DNA from: Kribbella sp. VKM Ac-2568
GTDB lineage: Bacteria; Actinomycetota; Actinomycetes; Propionibacteriales; Kribbellaceae
Direction of reading: 5' to 3'
DNA length: 64,000 nt
NCBI RefSeq assembly: GCF_004345365.1
Contig: NZ_SLVF01000011.1
Location: forward strand, 266,778-330,777
Below, piece after piece: positions 26,725 to 36,450 of this stretch (positions within the stretch are counted from its first letter, which is position 1; every line of letters starts with the position of its first letter). A program made the translations under genes and the position numbers. The notes below the pieces were generated by a model. It was not told where the DNA came from, did no database searches, and worked only from the letters and a program-made list of their open reading frames with translations.

Positions 26725-26759
26725 GCGGCCGCCGTGACGTCGAGCGTCACGGCGGCCGC
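26725..26759. terminator. Perfect 15-bp hairpin between the HAD and GH12 genes
   Basis: Arms GCGGCCGCCGTGACG (26725-26739) and CGTCACGGCGGCCGC (26745-26759) with a 5-nt loop, 24 bp past the GH12 stop. Very stable; no T run. Confidence 0.75.
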
Positions 26760-26782
26760 GGGGAGCGCGAGAGTGAGGCGGG

Positions 26783-28006
26783 TCAGTTCTCCTGGATGGA
26801 GAAGTCGTTGAAGTTGAAGCGCTGCTTGGTGTTGCCGGTGGACACGACCTCGACGCCGAAGTCGACCTGCCAGGTCGTGGCCTTCGGGGCCCAGCCCCGG
26901 GAGACCATGTCGTTGAAGAAGCTGGCCAGCGGCATGGTGCCGGACTTCTGGGTCACCTGGGACACGTAGGCGGTGTAGCCGTCCTGGTGCCAGACGTCGT
27001 AGGTGAAGCCACCGAACGCCACGGTGCCGACCTTCCGCCCGGCCGGGACCTGGCCCTTGTTGTCGGTCCAGATCATCAGCTCGTTGTTCAGACCGTCGCC
27101 GATCCACGCGTCGAACGCGACGTTGTAGATGCAGGCCGCGCAGTTGGCGGGGGTCGTCGCGGCGAACTTGGCCGACTGGATCTTGGACAGCGCGACGTCG
27201 TTGTAGTCCTTGTGCACGTTCGGGTACGCCTGGACGCCCTTGTCACCCGGCAGCGGCTGAGTGACGTCGACGTACCAGCTGTTGTAGTTGCAGGCGCCCA
27301 GCGAGTAGGTGCCGTTGTCGTTGTTCCACATGTTGTTGTGGACGTAGTACGCGCCGAAGGTCCGGCCATCGCCCTGGTTGTTGCTCGAGGTGGTGGTCCA
27401 CACCGGGTTGGTGCAGGTCCCCACCGGGCTGGTCGTCGACGTGGGGGTCGACGTGGTGGGGCTGGCGGTCGGAGTCGACGTGGTCGTCGGGGTCGACGTC
27501 GGCGGCTTGGTCGGCGTCGTCGTGGTGGTGGTCGGGGTCGGGGTGCTCGCCGGCGGCTGGGTCGGGGTCGTCGTGGTCGTCGGCGTCGGGGTGGTCGGCT
27601 GCGCTGGAACCTCGGCGAAGTCGTAGTGCGCGGTGTAGCGCACCTTGGCCCCGGCGCGGTAGTTCTCACCGTTGCGGCTCAACGCCCGGAGGCGGTAGGT
27701 CTTGTCGTTGGTCTGGTTCGGGTCGATCGAGATGATCGCCGGTCCGGCCGCGGTCGCCGTGATCGCGGCCGGCTTGACGCCGAAGCCGTGCACGACGGTA
27801 CAGCTGGAGGACGCGTCCAGGACGCAGGTCTCCACGCGGCCGACGCCAGGGAGGGTCGAAACCGTGCTGTCCGCGGCGGTCGCGGTCGCAGCGACGGGAG
27901 AATCCTTGGCCGCCTGAACGGCGATCGGTGCGGCTACCAGCGCACCGAGGGCAAGGAACACCGCTGGGATGACGACGCGGCTTCGGGCAGTTCGGATGGG
28001 GGGCAT
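26783..28006 (-). CDS. Secreted glycoside hydrolase family 12-like protein
   Basis: 407 residues from ATG 28006 (GAGGA at the right distance). Signal peptide (RVVIPAVFLALGALVAAPIAVQA, first 35 residues), an N-terminal domain to about 140, and a Thr/Pro linker of repeated TPTTTTT/TPTQPP type (about 145-205). The C-terminal catalytic domain shows GH12-like patterns: NNMWNNDNGTYSLGACNYN, the probable nucleophile Glu in NNELMIWTDNKG, and the probable acid/base Glu in VDFGVEVVSTGN...FNFNDFS. GH12 enzymes cut beta-1,4-glucan or xyloglucan. The substrate here is inferred from family only. Confidence 0.8.
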   Translation of the reverse strand: MPPIRTARSRVVIPAVFLALGALVAAPIAVQAAKDSPVAATATAADSTVSTLPGVGRVETCVLDASSSCTVVHGFGVKPAAITATAAGPAIISIDPNQTNDKTYRLRALSRNGENYRAGAKVRYTAHYDFAEVPAQPTTPTPTTTTTPTQPPASTPTPTTTTTTPTKPPTSTPTTTSTPTASPTTSTPTSTTSPVGTCTNPVWTTTSSNNQGDGRTFGAYYVHNNMWNNDNGTYSLGACNYNSWYVDVTQPLPGDKGVQAYPNVHKDYNDVALSKIQSAKFAATTPANCAACIYNVAFDAWIGDGLNNELMIWTDNKGQVPAGRKVGTVAFGGFTYDVWHQDGYTAYVSQVTQKSGTMPLASFFNDMVSRGWAPKATTWQVDFGVEVVSTGNTKQRFNFNDFSIQEN

Positions 28007-28399
28007 ACGAAACATTCCTCTGCTCGACGGGCCACCACTGACTGCCCCAGCACTCCAGCGATGGCCCACAAAAACTCTTCTGTCAGATCCCCAGAGAGGC
28101 CAGGACAGCCGACGCCCCCGAAGCGCCGATCCGGTCCCGGCAGACCGGCGATGAAGGCTTGCCGGCCATGTCGTTCTCGTTCGCTCTCGCGCGTACGGCG
28201 GCCGACGTTATCCAACCGTGATCCGAAAAGCCAACTCGGGGTACCCCTTTCACGCAGCGTATCCGAGCCGTCCCGGGCCCGGCGCCGTACGACGTCCAAC
28301 CCGTCAATCGCAGCCGCGACGGCCGGATTCGAGCGCGTCTCGGAGCGCAGAAGTCGGCTGCAACGTCTGGAGGGGCTGGAGCGTCCGTAGGGTGTGAGG
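28007..28399. other. Divergent control region between GH12 and META lipoprotein genes
   Basis: About 390 bp with no gene of family-like sequence in any frame. Presumably carries the promoters of both flanking genes. I do not see a confident -35/-10 pair or a clear operator. Confidence 0.4.
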
Positions 28400-29170
28400 A
28401 TGCGGATGATCGCCGTCGCTGGGGCCGGGTTGCTGCTGACGCTCGCCGGCTGCGGGGACGAGTCGAGTGCGGGCGGCGGGTCGCTGAAGGGCAGGTCGTA
28501 CCTGTCCACCGCCGTGACGGCGGACGGGAAGCCGAAGGAACTCGTCGCCAAGACGCGGATCCGGATGCAGTTCACCGACGACGGCCGGCTGATCGCGGAC
28601 GCCGGCTGCAACTCGATGGGCGGCAAGGTCTCGACCGACGGCGGGAAGTTGTCGGTCCAGGATCTCGCGATCACCGACAGGGGATGCGACGCACCCCGGC
28701 ACACCCAGGACGGCTGGCTCGCGAAACTCCTGCAGGACGAACCGGCCTGGAAGCTCGAGGCGGACCAGCTAAGCGTGACCAAGGGCGGTACCGAACTGGT
28801 CCTACAGGATCGGGAGACCGCGGAACCCGACAAACCCCTCGACGGCACCAGGTGGTCGCTTGAAACGGTCATCGCCGGGGAGACCGCCTCGCACTCGGCG
28901 GGTTCGGAGCGGGCGCACCTCACCATCAGCGGCGAACGGATCACCGGGTCGACCGGGTGCAACGACCTGCAGGGCATCGTGGCGCGGACCGGCAACAAGC
29001 TGACCTTCGGCGAACTGAGCGTCACCCTCAAGGCGTGCACAGGAGAGGCCGCCACGTTGGAGAAGGCGGTCCTGGCCGCGCTGAAGGGCGAGGTGACCTA
29101 CAGCATCGAGGCGAACCGGCTCAAGCTCCGCACCCCCGACGGGAACGGCATCGACCTCACCAGCCAGTGA
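28400..29170 (+). CDS. META-domain (HslJ-like) lipoprotein
   Basis: Lipoprotein of about 256 residues. The signal ends with lipobox LTLAGC. Two META domains follow: residues about 30-130 (MQFTDDGRLIADAGCNSMGG) and 145-250 (GTRWSLETV...ITGSTGCNDLQG). Each has the conserved GCN motif. HslJ-type domains are linked to stress or antibiotic tolerance, without known biochemistry. ATG 28400 is preferred; 28394 (GTG) and 28406 are alternatives. Confidence 0.82.
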   Translation: MRMIAVAGAGLLLTLAGCGDESSAGGGSLKGRSYLSTAVTADGKPKELVAKTRIRMQFTDDGRLIADAGCNSMGGKVSTDGGKLSVQDLAITDRGCDAPRHTQDGWLAKLLQDEPAWKLEADQLSVTKGGTELVLQDRETAEPDKPLDGTRWSLETVIAGETASHSAGSERAHLTISGERITGSTGCNDLQGIVARTGNKLTFGELSVTLKACTGEAATLEKAVLAALKGEVTYSIEANRLKLRTPDGNGIDLTSQ

Positions 29171-29196
29171 CCCGGCACCGAGACAACTGACCGAGG

Positions 29197-29229
29197 CCTG
29201 CAGCCGGCGGCGAGGCCGTCGGCTGCAGG
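29197..29229. terminator. Bidirectional hairpin between convergent genes
   Basis: Arms CCTGCAGCCG (29197-29206) and CGGCTGCAGG (29220-29229) between the lipoprotein stop and the PIG-L gene stop. Confidence 0.65.
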
Positions 29230-29234
29230 TTGGC

Positions 29235-32200
29235 TCACTCGCTGAGTTTCAGGTCGAAGGCCTGGACCTCGTTCTGGGGAGTTTCGAACGAGATGAGCAG
29301 GTGGCCGTCCGCCGCCAGTTTCGCGCGCTGGGCGGCGGTCAGCGGGATCGAGAACTTCTGCACTCCACCGGTGATCTGCTTGCTGTCCTGCTTCACCAGG
29401 TGACCGCTCATGTCCGGCGACCAGGCAGGAATCCCGCCATCGGTGACGGCACACGGCGTCAGCCCGTAGTCCGGCGCGGGATCGGCCGCCGGCGAGCAAC
29501 TCGTCGTGTAGACGGGGATCGCGCCGAGCCCACCGCTGGTCAGGAACATCCGAGCCGTCCCGGAAACTCTTGACAGCGTAAGGAGTTCCACCGAGCTCTC
29601 CCCCAGCTTGCCGGACAGAACCTGGAGCCCCGAGGTCGGGACGCGCCCCGAGATCGGTACTTCGTTCCTCGCCGACTGGGCGATCGTCTGCGGCGACAGC
29701 GCCCCGTTCAGGTTCGGGCTCGACACGTTCGGCGCGGACGGTATGGTCGGGCGATCCGCCGGCGGGGTGTACCCGGGCATCGTCGCCCGTCCCCAGCGAT
29801 ACGGGTCCGACTGGACCGAGCCGAGCGCGGACCACCCGAGCCGCGTGCTCATGTCGATGTGCCGCAGGGTCGTCGTCCCGGCCGCCGAGGTGTCGTCGTT
29901 GTCGTACGGCGTGATGTTCAGCCCCAGCTTCGCCGGGTCCACCGCCGCGGGCAGGTCGGCGAGCGGGATCTTCACCTCGAGGTCGTACCCGCCACCCGCA
30001 TACGCGTGCGGAGTCGTGGTCTCGTTGGTGCCGACCCACGTCGCCGTGGACGCCACCTGCACTCCGGGGGCGTTCGGCGCATCGCTGACCGTGCCGGCCA
30101 ACGGACCCGTCGAGTAGCCCTGGTGGTTGTCGGCGTCGCGCGACCAGCACGCACCGTTCGCGCCGTTCCCGTTGCTCGCACTCGGGTCGTTCGTGAACGG
30201 GAAGATGCCGAGCTTGAAGGTGTTCGCGGTGTCCTTGAGTACCTGCGACGCGGTACCGCGCGGGTCGAGCAGGATCTCGACGGAGTCGGCCTGCCAGTGA
30301 CCGACGCACTCCTGCGGGGTGACGGCGTACGACTGGTAGTCGTCGCGGATGTGGATGAAGAAGTAGAGCGCGTCCTCGGACCAGCTCACCTTGGCCGTGC
30401 TGCCTGCACCGGTCGGCGAGACCCCACAGTCGTCGACACCGGTGCACGTCGCGGCGCCCTGCCAGATCCGCCCGAGGTCGAGCGTCGGACCGGAGTACTC
30501 ACCGGGTGCCGCGGTGCCGTCGACGACAGGCGTCGCCGTGGACTGCGCGATCGCGGTCGACGGGACCAGCGACAGGGTGAGCGTCTCGTTGCCCGTTCCG
30601 GCTGGTGCGCTGTAGGTCGTGGTGATCGGGATCGACACGTTCTGCGTTGCAGGCAAGGCCGTATCGGCGTTCGTGACCTGGAAGGTCACCGTGGTCTCGG
30701 CGCCCGGCGCCAATGCGGAGTACGGCTTCGACGTTGCGTCGGCGGTGAAGTTCGCGGGCAGGGTGAGGCCGACTGTTCCGCTCTGCGGCTGGTTCGACCA
30801 GTTGTGCACGACCACCGGCACGGCGAGCGTGCTGCCGATGCTCATCGACTGGATCGCCGCCGACCGGCCGAGCCGGATCGCCTGCGGGGCCGTGTCGGCG
30901 AGCCACTCGTCGTACTCCGCCCAGTTGCCCCAGCGCTCGAACCGGCCCTCCGTGGGCGAGACGATCCGGACCACGTTGTCCGTGTACCCCGTCCTCGCCT
31001 GGCTCGTGTAGAGCGCGGAGATCTTCGCGTTCTGGTTGACCGGCGCCGTCGCGCTCGGGGTGACAGTGAAGGTCACCGTGGTCTCCTGCTTGTCGGACAC
31101 CTCGCCGACCTGCTTCGGTCCGTCGACCGTCCAGCCCGCCGGCACCGTCAGCGCGACCTGGCCGGGCTTCAACCGGCCGGAGCCGGCCTTGAGGTGCAGC
31201 GTCGCCTGGAAGGGTTCGCCGGCCACGTTGAGGAACCGCGAGAACGTCAGATACTCCAGCGTCCCCTTCGGCAACCCACCCGGATCCGCCTTGGTGGCCC
31301 CGAACAGGATCGCGTCGTCACGACCGGCCGCCGGATTCGCCGTACCGTCTGCCGCGGTGTTCGGCTGGAACGGGACGAACGACTGCGTCATGCCGAACCG
31401 CGAACAGGCCGGCGCCGACGCACCCTTGAACATCACCCGGCTCTGCGTCGGGTACGCCGCGCGCCCCTCGTCCGCGACCTGCTGCCAGATCTTCGCCGAC
31501 CCCACCGGCTTCCCCTGCAGGTTGCCGGCCGGCCACTTGTACGGCGAGTCGTAGCCGGTCCAGACGCCTGCCACCGTGTCCAGGTTGGTGCCCGGCGTCG
31601 GGACGAACCCGGTGGTGCAGTTGGCGGCCGTGGTCGTTCCGCCGGTCCCGGTGGTGCTGCCGCCGGAGAACACCTTCTTGACCTGCCAGGTGCTCAACGC
31701 GTCCGGTCCCCGCAACTGCTCGGGGAACTTCGTCGGGTCGGCCGCGGCCAGCACGCCTTCCCAGATCAGCCGGCCCGCCTGCTGGTGGTTGCCGTGCCCG
31801 GCCGCGAGGGTCGGGGTGAACCCGATGTAGATCTCCGGCTGCGTCGTCCGGATCACCCGGGTGACGCGGCGCAGCGTCTCCTCCTCGTCCCAGAAGTACT
31901 GCGTCAGCGGCGCGCTCTGGTTGTAGAAGAAGTCCACCCGGTCCAGGTTGAAGATGTCGAGCGTGCCGGACCGGTAGTGCGCCACCCGGTCCTCGTTCTC
32001 CCGGCGCAACCCGAGGTCCGGGCCCAGCTCGGTGCCGACGGCGTTCCCGCCGCCCTCACCGCGGGTCACCATGATCACGCCGCACTTCACGCCGTACAGC
32101 TGATGCCAGACGCCGCACGGCCCGATGATGCTGGTGTCGTCATCGGGGTGCGCCCACTCCCCCATCACATCGATCTTGGTGTCCCGATCGGCCACATAGT

Positions 32201-32306
32201 TGCCCCCCGACCCGTACTGCGGCGGTGGGCCGGCCTCGGCGGGAACACTGACCGCCAGACCAGTGAGCAGGATCGACGCGGCAAGCAGACTGAACAGACG
32301 CTTCAT
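29235..32306 (-). CDS. Large secreted PIG-L family deacetylase with NEW3 and CBM9-like domains
   Basis: 1023 residues with a clear signal peptide (LFSLLAASILLTGLAVSVPAEA). Residues 40-300 are a PIG-L/LmbE deacetylase domain with the zinc motif AHPDDD, TRGEGGGN and AAGHGNHQQAG. Two Ig-like NEW3 domains follow (about 370-480 and 490-590, TVPAGWTV, LTLPANFTADA). A CBM9-like carbohydrate-binding domain (about 595-860, TPVVDGTAAPGEYSG, LYFFIHIRDDY, WQADSVEILLDPRG) and a short C-terminal domain complete it. It is probably a zinc deacetylase for an N-acetylated glycan outside the cell. PIG-L proteins of this size are much longer than the intracellular 250-residue kind. Confidence 0.85.
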   Translation of the reverse strand: MKRLFSLLAASILLTGLAVSVPAEAGPPPQYGSGGNYVADRDTKIDVMGEWAHPDDDTSIIGPCGVWHQLYGVKCGVIMVTRGEGGGNAVGTELGPDLGLRRENEDRVAHYRSGTLDIFNLDRVDFFYNQSAPLTQYFWDEEETLRRVTRVIRTTQPEIYIGFTPTLAAGHGNHQQAGRLIWEGVLAAADPTKFPEQLRGPDALSTWQVKKVFSGGSTTGTGGTTTAANCTTGFVPTPGTNLDTVAGVWTGYDSPYKWPAGNLQGKPVGSAKIWQQVADEGRAAYPTQSRVMFKGASAPACSRFGMTQSFVPFQPNTAADGTANPAAGRDDAILFGATKADPGGLPKGTLEYLTFSRFLNVAGEPFQATLHLKAGSGRLKPGQVALTVPAGWTVDGPKQVGEVSDKQETTVTFTVTPSATAPVNQNAKISALYTSQARTGYTDNVVRIVSPTEGRFERWGNWAEYDEWLADTAPQAIRLGRSAAIQSMSIGSTLAVPVVVHNWSNQPQSGTVGLTLPANFTADATSKPYSALAPGAETTVTFQVTNADTALPATQNVSIPITTTYSAPAGTGNETLTLSLVPSTAIAQSTATPVVDGTAAPGEYSGPTLDLGRIWQGAATCTGVDDCGVSPTGAGSTAKVSWSEDALYFFIHIRDDYQSYAVTPQECVGHWQADSVEILLDPRGTASQVLKDTANTFKLGIFPFTNDPSASNGNGANGACWSRDADNHQGYSTGPLAGTVSDAPNAPGVQVASTATWVGTNETTTPHAYAGGGYDLEVKIPLADLPAAVDPAKLGLNITPYDNDDTSAAGTTTLRHIDMSTRLGWSALGSVQSDPYRWGRATMPGYTPPADRPTIPSAPNVSSPNLNGALSPQTIAQSARNEVPISGRVPTSGLQVLSGKLGESSVELLTLSRVSGTARMFLTSGGLGAIPVYTTSCSPAADPAPDYGLTPCAVTDGGIPAWSPDMSGHLVKQDSKQITGGVQKFSIPLTAAQRAKLAADGHLLISFETPQNEVQAFDLKLSE

Positions 32307-32381
32307 GTGCGGACTCCTCGGGCGGTGGAGGCACTGGTCGGGCGTGACTGCTCGTCCCGCGCAGATGCGCCCTCATCCGTC

Positions 32382-33794
32382 CTACCCGCCTGAGTCCCTT
32401 TCAAGCAACACCAGCCGCGTGGCTTCCGCAACCTTCCCCGCAACCTGCATCGCCGTCGCCGGTCCGCCGGCCGACGCGAGGTTGGCTGCCGCCGCATGCA
32501 GATAGGCGCCGATGCTCGCCGCGTCGAGGGGATTCAGGCCGCCCGCTAGGAGGGAGCCGCAGAGGCCGGCCAGTACGTCGCCGGCGCCGGCAGTGGCAAG
32601 CCAGGCGGTCGCGTTCGTGTTGACACGGACCGCACCGTCGGGCCGGGCGATCACCGTGGTGGAGCCCTTCAGCAGGACTGTCACGTCGAACTGCTCCGCC
32701 GCCAGCCGTGCATGCTTCAGCCGCTCCGCTTCGACGACCGTCCGCTCTACACCCAGCAGGCGCGCCAGCTCGCCCGCATGCGGCGTGATCAGGACCTCGT
32801 CGTGGTCGCCGGACTCGTCGAGGGCCTTCAGCCCGTCCGCATCCAGCAGAACCGGCTCCTCGGCGTCGAGCAGCTCGCGCACTTTCGCGACGTCCAGCTC
32901 GTCGCCGAGTCCGGAGCCGACCGCCCAGGCTTGGACTCTGCCTTCGCCGGCTACTACTTCCGGGTGGGCGGCGCGGACTGCTTCGGCGACGGAGTCGGGG
33001 CCGATGTAGCGGAGCATGCCGATCGGGCCGGCGAGGGCTCCGGTGGCGGCGATGACCGCGGCGCCGGGGTACTGGCTGGAGCCGGCGATCAGGCCGAGCA
33101 CGCCGCGGGAGTACTTGTCGGACTCGCCGCTCGGTACTGGGTAGAGGGCGCGGACGTCGGCGGTCTGGAGGGACTGGACCTCGGCCGGTGGCAGGTCGAG
33201 GCCGATCTCGACCAGGTGGACCGGGCCGCAGGCTGCTGCCGCGGGGTCGATGAGGTGGCAGATCTTGTGGGTGCCGAAGGTGACGGTGAGCGCGGCCTTC
33301 ACGTGCTCGGCCGGGGTCTCGCCGGTGTCGACATCGACACCGGACGGCATGTCGACGGCCACGATCGGCACTCCGTGCTTCTCGGCTGCCTGCACGGCGG
33401 CGAGGGCTTCGGGCTTGAGGCCGGGGCGGCCGCCGATGCCCACGATTCCGTCGACGACCACGTCAGCTGTGGCGATGTCCGCGATGGACCCGACCCCGCC
33501 GCCTGCGACGAGAAGAGCAGCGAGCCCAGCCGGGTGGGCCTTGTCGGACAGCAGAACGGCGATCACGCCGGCGCCGCGGCGAGCCAGCCTCTCGCCTGCG
33601 TAGAGGGCGTCGCCGCCGTTGTCGCCCGAACCGACCAGCAGCACCACGCGAGCGCCGTACACGTGGCCGATGAAGTTGCCGATGGCAACGGCGAGGCCGG
33701 AGGCCGCGCGTTGCATCAGGGTGCCTTCGGGGAGCCGCGCCATCAGGTCGGCCTCGGCCGCGCGGACCTGTTCGACGGTGTGGGCGTGGCGCAT
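32382..33794 (-). CDS. nnr: Bifunctional NAD(P)H-hydrate epimerase / ADP-dependent dehydratase
   Basis: Repairs hydrated NAD(P)H. 470 residues from ATG 33794. The N-terminal YjeF_N epimerase has VGSGDNGGDALYAG and VDMPSGVDVDTG. The C-terminal ribokinase-like dehydratase has ITPHAGELARLLG, LLKGSTTVIARPDG and the anion hole/catalytic ATAGAGDVLAGL. Followed by a 1-bp gap from acpS, the usual actinobacterial pair. Confidence 0.95.
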   Translation of the reverse strand: MRHAHTVEQVRAAEADLMARLPEGTLMQRAASGLAVAIGNFIGHVYGARVVLLVGSGDNGGDALYAGERLARRGAGVIAVLLSDKAHPAGLAALLVAGGGVGSIADIATADVVVDGIVGIGGRPGLKPEALAAVQAAEKHGVPIVAVDMPSGVDVDTGETPAEHVKAALTVTFGTHKICHLIDPAAAACGPVHLVEIGLDLPPAEVQSLQTADVRALYPVPSGESDKYSRGVLGLIAGSSQYPGAAVIAATGALAGPIGMLRYIGPDSVAEAVRAAHPEVVAGEGRVQAWAVGSGLGDELDVAKVRELLDAEEPVLLDADGLKALDESGDHDEVLITPHAGELARLLGVERTVVEAERLKHARLAAEQFDVTVLLKGSTTVIARPDGAVRVNTNATAWLATAGAGDVLAGLCGSLLAGGLNPLDAASIGAYLHAAAANLASAGGPATAMQVAGKVAEATRLVLLERDSGG

Positions 33795-33795
33795 C

Positions 33796-34146
33796 TCAGC
33801 CCTCCAGGATGACGACCGCCGACGCGATGCCGGCGTCATGGCTCAAGGACAGGTGCAGGCTCTGGACACCCAGCTGGGATGCCTGCGCGGCGACCGTGCC
33901 GGTGATCTCCAGCCAGGGCCGGCCGGTGTCGTCGGTCCGGACCTCCGCGTCGTGCCACTGCATGCCGGCGGGGGCGCCGAGCGCCTTGGCGAGCGCCTCC
34001 TTCGCGGCGAACCGCGCCGCCAGCGAGGCCGGTGGCTTCCTGGCCTCGGTCTCGGTGAAGACCCGGTCCCGCAGCCCCGGTGTCCGCTCGAGCGTCTTGA
34101 TGAACCGCTCGACGTCCACCACATCGATTCCGACGCCGACGATCAT
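33796..34146 (-). CDS. acpS: Holo-[acyl-carrier-protein] synthase AcpS
   Basis: Attaches phosphopantetheine to the fatty-acid ACP. 116 residues from ATG 34146. GVGIDVVDVERF, RFAAKEALAKALG and SLSHDAGIA are the family motifs. A separate Sfp-like transferase exists in the biosynthetic cluster at 61007, so AcpS probably serves primary metabolism. Confidence 0.95.
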   Translation of the reverse strand: MIVGVGIDVVDVERFIKTLERTPGLRDRVFTETEARKPPASLAARFAAKEALAKALGAPAGMQWHDAEVRTDDTGRPWLEITGTVAAQASQLGVQSLHLSLSHDAGIASAVVILEG

Positions 34147-34239
34147 GGGGTTCCTGATGTGACAACTGACACACCCGCAGTCTGGTAGCCGCACATGCCG
34201 GTCAGCGTAGCCGGGGCATCTGTGGGAAGAATGGGTGCC

Positions 34240-35193
34240 ATGCTGCAGCCGTCGCGGGAGGTGACCCCGTACACCGAGCTCGATCGCGCCGCCTGGGCAC
34301 AGCTCGCCGAGACGACCGAGTCACCGTTGACGGCCGAGGAGATCGAGCGGCTGCGCGGCCTCGGCGACGAGATCGACATCGACGAGGTGCGCGAAGTCTA
34401 TCTGCCGCTGTCTCGGATCCTGTCACTCTATGTGAGGCACGCCCGCGCGCTGCACTCCGACACCGAGTCGTTCCTGGGCAAGCCGACCGTGGCCCGCACC
34501 CCGTTCGTGATCGGCATCGGCGGGTCCGTTGCCGTCGGCAAGTCCACCACCGCCCGGTTGCTGCGCGAGCTGCTGGCCCGCTGGCCCGAGCACCCCCGGG
34601 TCGCGCTCGTCACCACCGACGGCTTCCTCTGGCCGAACGCCGAGCTGGAACGCCGCGGCCTGATGCAGCGCAAGGGATTCCCGGAGTCCTACGACCGCAA
34701 GTCGCTGCTGCGCTTCGTGGTCGAGGTGAAGTCCGGGATGGACAACGTCGAGGCGCCGGTCTACTCGCACCTGCACTACGACCGGATGCCGGGTGTCCGG
34801 ACCACCGTCGAGCAGCCCGACATCCTGCTGCTCGAAGGCCTGAACGTGCTCCAGCCCGCACCCCGGCACGCGGACGGCAAGAGCGGCCTCGCGGTCAGCG
34901 ACTTCTTCGACTTCTCGGTGTACGTCGACGCCGCCGCCGACGACATCCGGTCCTGGTACGTGCACCGCTTCCTCAAGCTCTGGGAGACGGCCTTCCGCAA
35001 CCCCGAGTCGTACTTCGTCCGGTACGGCGAGCTCAGCCGGCAACAGGCGATCGCCAAGGCCGAGTCTCTCTGGGACGGCATCAACGGCCCGAACCTGCGG
35101 GAGAACATCCTCCCCACCCGGTCCCGGGCCACGCTGGTCCTCCGCAAGGGCGCCGACCACGCCGTCCGCTGGGTCCGGCTACGCAAACTCTGA
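34240..35193 (+). CDS. coaA: Pantothenate kinase, type I
   Basis: First enzyme of coenzyme A synthesis, 317 residues from ATG 34240 (GGGAAGA 8 bp ahead). The P-loop is GIGGSVAVGKSTTARLL. Further family segments are VTTDGFLWPNAELE, RKGFPESYDRKSLLRFV and the C-terminal ILPTRSRATLVLRKGADH. Divergent from acpS with about 90 bp between. Confidence 0.96.
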   Translation: MLQPSREVTPYTELDRAAWAQLAETTESPLTAEEIERLRGLGDEIDIDEVREVYLPLSRILSLYVRHARALHSDTESFLGKPTVARTPFVIGIGGSVAVGKSTTARLLRELLARWPEHPRVALVTTDGFLWPNAELERRGLMQRKGFPESYDRKSLLRFVVEVKSGMDNVEAPVYSHLHYDRMPGVRTTVEQPDILLLEGLNVLQPAPRHADGKSGLAVSDFFDFSVYVDAAADDIRSWYVHRFLKLWETAFRNPESYFVRYGELSRQQAIAKAESLWDGINGPNLRENILPTRSRATLVLRKGADHAVRWVRLRKL

Positions 35194-35206
35194 CCCGGGG
35201 CCGGCT

Positions 35207-36382
35207 TCAGGCGGAAAGTGACGCCTTCACAGCCGGGATGACGGCGACGGCCACGATGGCGGCGGTGACGGCGAAGGCCACGGGGTAGCCGATGCCCGCG
35301 ACCACCAGGCCGAAGAGGATCGCGCCGACGCCCCAGCCGCCGTCGTACGCGAGATTCCATAGCGCGCTGACCTGGCCGTACCGCGACTTGGGCGAGCGGT
35401 CGTACATGGTCGCCAGCGTCAGGTTCTGCGCGGCGCCGAAGCCGATGCCGAAGGAGGCCGAGCCGACGATGACGGCCACCGGGCTGCCGATGAAGATCAG
35501 CGAGGCGGCACCCAGAGCGGCGAGCACCAGCGCCGGCGCCAGCAGCTTCACCGGGCCGAACCGGTCACCCAACCGGCCCGCCAGCCAACGGGCGGCAGGA
35601 GCGGTGACGGACTGGATCAGCAGCGCCACGGCGACCACCGCGTGACTGTGCGCGGCCAGCGGCAGGAAGGTGACACTGATGCCCGCGGCAACTGTCACGG
35701 CCGCGAACACGAAGGTCGGCATCAACAGCCCGCTCCCCCGCAGCCCGCCCAGCACCTTTACGTGCTGCTCCTCGCCGGCACCTTCGGTACTGCGCTGAGG
35801 CATCCCCGGCAGTACGGCCAGTCCCGCCAGCGACGCGACCGCGGCCAGCACGAACAGCACCTCGAAGCCGACCACGTTGGTCAGGTAGACCCCGAGCGGC
35901 AGGCCGATCCCGGCCGGCAGCCCGACCACGATGCCGTAGACGCCGAGGCCCTCGCCGCGACGATGAGCCGGGGTGATCTCGGCGACCAGGGCGACCGCGC
36001 CGACGACCAGGATGGCCAGGCCGGCTCCTCGCACCACGCAGACCGCGAGGACCAGCGGCAGCGACGAGGTGACCACCAGGACCAGGGAAGGCGCGCCGAG
36101 CAGGATCAGCCCGAGGCCGAGCGTGCCGCGGTACCCGAAGCGGACCAGCATGGCCGGGACCAGCAGTTCCATCGCCACGGCCGAGAGCATCATCGCGCCG
36201 GTGGACAGGCCCGCGCCGATCCCGCCGGACCCGCTGGCCGCCAGGTAGAGCGGAACCACCGAGGTCAGCAGGTACATGCTCAGCCCGGAGCCGAACACCA
36301 TCACCAGCAGCCGCGCGAACTGCGGCGTGACAAGCCGGTCGGCGGTACCGAGGGTCTGGATCTCACAGGCGATGTCAGTCAT
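35207..36382 (-). CDS. MFS transporter
   Basis: 391 residues, about 12 hydrophobic helices in two halves. Cytosolic loop residues PAHRRGEGLGVYG and DRSPKSRYGQVSALWN fit drug-efflux MFS proteins. Located 68 bp downstream of hpgT on the same strand. A palindrome in its leader suggests separate control. Might export the cluster product or be an unrelated multidrug pump at the cluster edge. Confidence 0.85.
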   Translation of the reverse strand: MTDIACEIQTLGTADRLVTPQFARLLVMVFGSGLSMYLLTSVVPLYLAASGSGGIGAGLSTGAMMLSAVAMELLVPAMLVRFGYRGTLGLGLILLGAPSLVLVVTSSLPLVLAVCVVRGAGLAILVVGAVALVAEITPAHRRGEGLGVYGIVVGLPAGIGLPLGVYLTNVVGFEVLFVLAAVASLAGLAVLPGMPQRSTEGAGEEQHVKVLGGLRGSGLLMPTFVFAAVTVAAGISVTFLPLAAHSHAVVAVALLIQSVTAPAARWLAGRLGDRFGPVKLLAPALVLAALGAASLIFIGSPVAVIVGSASFGIGFGAAQNLTLATMYDRSPKSRYGQVSALWNLAYDGGWGVGAILFGLVVAGIGYPVAFAVTAAIVAVAVIPAVKASLSA

Positions 36383-36398
36383 GACTTCACCGTAGGAA

Positions 36399-36410
36399 CA
36401 GACCGGTCTG
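36399..36410. promoter_or_regulatory. 12-bp palindrome upstream of the MFS gene
   Basis: CAGACCGGTCTG, a perfect dyad 17 bp before the MFS start. TetR- and MarR-type operators have this form, but no such regulator is nearby. Confidence 0.5.
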
Positions 36411-36450
36411 CTCTACAGATCCAGTTCTGAGACCCGTGACAGGACCAATT

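Noticed and set aside
29859..32393. 844-codon plus-strand frame opposite the PIG-L gene
   Set aside because: Antisense shadow; no motif, while the minus strand gives a signal peptide and zinc motif.
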